Positions 61,721 to 64,000 of a DNA stretch of 64,000 nt are shown piece after piece. Position 1 is the stretch's first letter. Each line of letters begins with the position of its first letter. The position numbers were made by a program, and so were the translations under genes. Source of the DNA: Desulfosporosinus lacus DSM 15449 (GTDB taxonomy: Bacteria > Bacillota > Desulfitobacteriia > Desulfitobacteriales > Desulfitobacteriaceae); contig NZ_FQXJ01000006.1 in NCBI RefSeq assembly GCF_900129935.1, positions 23,663-87,662 on the forward strand. The letters are read 5' to 3'. The notes below the pieces were generated by a model. The model worked only from the letters and a program-made list of their open reading frames with translations. It was not told where the DNA came from and did not search any database.

Positions 61721-61750
61721 ACATCTCATGACGTAATAACGACAAGTCGT
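61721..61750 (-). promoter_or_regulatory. LytTR-type repeats upstream of the second kinase
   Basis: On the minus strand ACGACTTGT (61742-61750), 12 bases, then ATGAGATGT (61721-61729). The second repeat is preceded by TTACGTC as at 55.25 kb. The -10 box is not clear. Confidence 0.5.
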
Positions 61751-62217
61751 GTTTGGCAAATGACAGAACCTACATCCGTCGTTTAGATGTTTACTGGTTC
61801 GCTCAAACGGCAGCCTGTGTAGAGCCGAAGGTTAACGACTAAGCGGTTTCTCTGTGTGGTTGTAGTAGGGTCTGAGATGTAGGCATGATACGCTTAACAG
61901 TTCACCAGCGAACTTTTGCAGTTAGCCACGTCAAGTTTTGCAGCGGGTCTCACCCGCAAAGACACAAATAGATCCGACCACCCTGAAGGGCGCTCGGATC
62001 TATTTTGTACAATTATCAGAATTGTTTCTGATTGTCTGAAGGTACTGCCCCGTGGAGGAAAAGGATACCTTCGATCAAACTTCGGAGGTCTTTTCCGACC
62101 CAACAATTACCCAAAGAAAAGTCCCCTGCTGAGCCGTTGCTTGCTCCCGCAGGGGAACTGTTCTTTTTCAATTTGGTTTTTAGTATACCATAAGTTGTTA
62201 CATCTGTTATTTGATTA
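61751..62217. other. Structured intergenic region of unknown function
   Basis: No gene is convincing. It holds a 12-base stem AAATAGATCCGA/TCGGATCTATTT (61966-61977 with 61994-62005) capped by CCACCCTGAAGGGCG. A GCGGGT/ACCCGC hairpin lies before it (about 61943-61957). A plus-strand terminator AGTCCCCTGC/GCAGGGGAACT (62120-62129 with 62149-62159) is followed by a T-run. It may encode an RNA; I could not match a known riboswitch or ncRNA. Confidence 0.4.
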
Positions 62218-63999
62218 TTAGTCTAAGATCCACGTTATCGAAATATCACTCACTGGATTCGCCTGCACAGTGTTAAAAATATTCCATCCTTGTGCGGCAT
62301 TTAAGGTATCCGTATTATCGATAGATGCCATCGAACCAATTCTAACGAAATCCTCATCCGTCAATGCTATTATTAGCTTATCCTCATTATAGTTGTATTC
62401 ACCAAAATATGGATTGTTAATATCAGGAGTAAACCTATAAGTACCTGCTAGGGAATAGCTCTCCCCGTTGGTATTCTTAATACTTATCTTACTAAAATCG
62501 AAAGTTGAACCAATCCCAATATCACTTACACTAATTATTATGCAGGGAACGTGATAGGTACCAAAATCAATATCAATGGCTACTGCATTGACTTCCTCAG
62601 GCGCTACTACTGCTGCTGTTGCTACAATTCCGTTTCCTGTTGCGTCGGTTGATGTTGCTACTACGATGAGGTATTTGCCAACATCCCCTGCAACCGGTGT
62701 ATAGGTCGTGCCTGTTCCTCGTGATGTATCTGTTCCTGACTCGTAAATCGCATTTACGGAACTATACCAGGTGTAAGTTAAATGTGTTACTGTTGTCAGG
62801 CTTCCTGCACCTACCGTCATCTGGGTGCCATATGTTGCCGGCGTCCCATCCGTAAATGCCGGAGATCCACTTTGAGCTGATAACGCTGGCGGTATCACGA
62901 CATACAATCTCTTGGAAATTGGCGTTCTCGTTCCTTTGTTTAGATTTAGCAATATGGCTATTTGTCTCGATTCTACGTCTGTATAGGTAATTGCTCCAAG
63001 CGCTCCTATTTTATCAGAATCAGTTAAACCCAGTGTTATTGTTACACCTGCTACTGCCGAATCTACCACGTTACTGGCCATCATTAATATATTCGTATCT
63101 GTTCCATATACAGGTCGCATGATTTTTGAATCATGTGAATCATCCCATACAGCATCTAATGCATTCCAAGCTGTCATTAAGTCTACATCATCCTGGGTCA
63201 AATCTGTAATTGCTACTGCCAGACAGCTTGTTGAATTGCCCTCTGCATTGTAGCTATAAATCAGGTAATGAGTTGCTCCTGCTGGTAATGCTGTATTTGC
63301 AGCTACTGGCTGTGATGCTGTAGCCGGGTTTGCTACCGTATACTGTACTTCCGATGTTCCTGCCAAGATGGTTGTGGCATTGGATCCCCAGTAGATCTTG
63401 TATCCGGTTATTCCTGTTGGTGGTGATGCTGCTGTCCAGGCTATGGTTCCTGCTACCTGATTCGCATCTACATCTGTATCCGTAAAACTTCCGTCGGTTG
63501 CTAGTACTGTTGGCACTGCCACAACTGTTATTCCTACCGTTGCCGCTGCCGGAGCGATAAAGCCTGCCGCAAATGTTGCTTGAGCCGGTGCGACTGTGTA
63601 AACTTTTCCTACTGCACCAACGTTATTCGTCACGGTGATGGTTGCTGTCGTATTAGCATTTGATAAAACAACTCCTGTTATTGCTCCTAATTCCGCCCCA
63701 TTTGCTCCGGAAATTGTCCAGTTACTTACCGTTGAAGCTGCCGCGGCAAAGGTTCCAGTTGTCAGGGTATATGTGATTGTCATGGTGCCTGCTGTTGCTG
63801 CTGCTCCACCTACTGCCGTGGTAACCTTTGTCCATGGTCCAGTTTGAGTTCCGGTATACGTGCCTGCACCGCCTGACACATACGCATCCCTGAAGTTGTT
63901 GTTGTAGGTGCTGTCGGGGAAGGAAAGCAAAAGCAAGTAATCACCAATAGTAACACCCGAGCCTATAGTTATACTGGTAAGGAAGTTCTTCAGGAACGC
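62218..63999 (-). CDS. Surface protein with Ig/fibronectin-like repeats (5' end outside window)
   Basis: The frame is open from the right edge to the stop, at least 593 codons; an apparent start at 63936 is internal, since SITIGSGVTIGDYLLLLSFP precedes it without a stop. It is rich in Ala, Thr, Val and Gly, with a fibronectin-like unit (PPTGITGYKIYWGSNATTIL), a bacterial Ig-like unit (LTYTWYSSVNAIYESGTDTS) and a C-terminal beta domain (FDFSKISIKNTNGESYSLAG). Low cysteine and basic content suggest export to the cell surface. The signal peptide and any wall-binding part would lie outside the window. Confidence 0.7.
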   Translation of the reverse strand, partial: AFLKNFLTSITIGSGVTIGDYLLLLSFPDSTYNNNFRDAYVSGGAGTYTGTQTGPWTKVTTAVGGAAATAGTMTITYTLTTGTFAAAASTVSNWTISGANGAELGAITGVVLSNANTTATITVTNNVGAVGKVYTVAPAQATFAAGFIAPAAATVGITVVAVPTVLATDGSFTDTDVDANQVAGTIAWTAASPPTGITGYKIYWGSNATTILAGTSEVQYTVANPATASQPVAANTALPAGATHYLIYSYNAEGNSTSCLAVAITDLTQDDVDLMTAWNALDAVWDDSHDSKIMRPVYGTDTNILMMASNVVDSAVAGVTITLGLTDSDKIGALGAITYTDVESRQIAILLNLNKGTRTPISKRLYVVIPPALSAQSGSPAFTDGTPATYGTQMTVGAGSLTTVTHLTYTWYSSVNAIYESGTDTSRGTGTTYTPVAGDVGKYLIVVATSTDATGNGIVATAAVVAPEEVNAVAIDIDFGTYHVPCIIISVSDIGIGSTFDFSKISIKNTNGESYSLAGTYRFTPDINNPYFGEYNYNEDKLIIALTDEDFVRIGSMASIDNTDTLNAAQGWNIFNTVQANPVSDISITWILD

Positions 64000-64000
64000 A

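Overview
The window looks like a chromosomal accessory region from an anaerobic Gram-positive bacterium of the Clostridia, most likely Desulfitobacterium or a close relative. This rests on gene content: strong GGAGG ribosome-binding sites, corrinoid methyltransferase parts, large surface proteins with cell-wall-binding repeat 2 domains, a vanW-ligase-vanX cluster without vanH (recalled from Desulfitobacterium), and many sensor kinases. It is not a species call.

Layout. 1-6.6 kb: a Wadjet anti-plasmid operon (jetA-jetB-jetC-jetD, minus strand), with jetD running off the left edge. 6.8-7.6 kb: an MNT/HEPN pair whose HEPN gene has an in-frame ochre codon. 7.8-15.3 kb: a 1404-residue leucine-rich-repeat surface protein, a HicB-like antitoxin domain and an LAL-type LuxR regulator. 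15.5-17.7 kb: a BlaR1/BlaI-type sensor-repressor pair with clear operators. 17.9-22.9 kb: a radical SAM/SPASM protein, an XRE regulator with a membrane partner, a DUF4259-like protein, a SEC-C protein and a GNAT acetyltransferase. 23-25 kb: a decayed B12-dependent acyl-CoA mutase. 25-26 kb: a PadR-DUF1048-DUF1048 operon with only a stub of its ABC gene. 26.5-29.1 kb: a rifampicin phosphotransferase-like enzyme.

29.4-38.8 kb is a graveyard with a few intact genes (cupin, MATE, DUF1360-like, YARHG lipoprotein, Fic with antitoxin, MNT/HEPN). Between them lie fragments of a methyltransferase, a second jetC, phage DUF3102, a tRNA 3' end, a solute-binding protein, sensor kinases, a xenobiotic acetyltransferase and a second rph, plus an IS200/IS605-like end. 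38.8-41.3 kb: vanW, a D-Ala-D-Lac-type ligase and vanX, translationally coupled. 41.4-47.8 kb: a PadR-DUF2812 unit, an intact PadR-DUF1048-ABC exporter operon (paralogue of the decayed one), vanS and vanZ, with repeated vanS 3' ends marking rearrangements.

48-50.5 kb: a uroporphyrinogen decarboxylase-type methyltransferase, a corrinoid-protein fragment and an MFS permease. 51-54.7 kb: an OmpR-type regulator and a kinase interrupted by an in-frame amber codon, divergent from a DUF4405 membrane protein whose promoter region carries tandem 11-bp repeats. 55-61.7 kb: small secreted proteins, two AgrC-like GHKL kinases flanking a cell-wall-binding M14 carboxypeptidase, and four sites with 21-bp-spaced 9-bp repeats of LytTR type, one in front of a candidate small RNA. 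62.2-64 kb: an Ig/fibronectin-like surface protein open at the right edge.

Themes: defence and toxin modules (Wadjet, two MNT/HEPN pairs, Fic), antibiotic-related genes (van, rph, MATE, Bla-type sensing) and cell-surface genes under local sensory control. Repeated partial copies (jetC, rph, vanS, PadR/ABC, IS end) show that the region has been heavily recombined.
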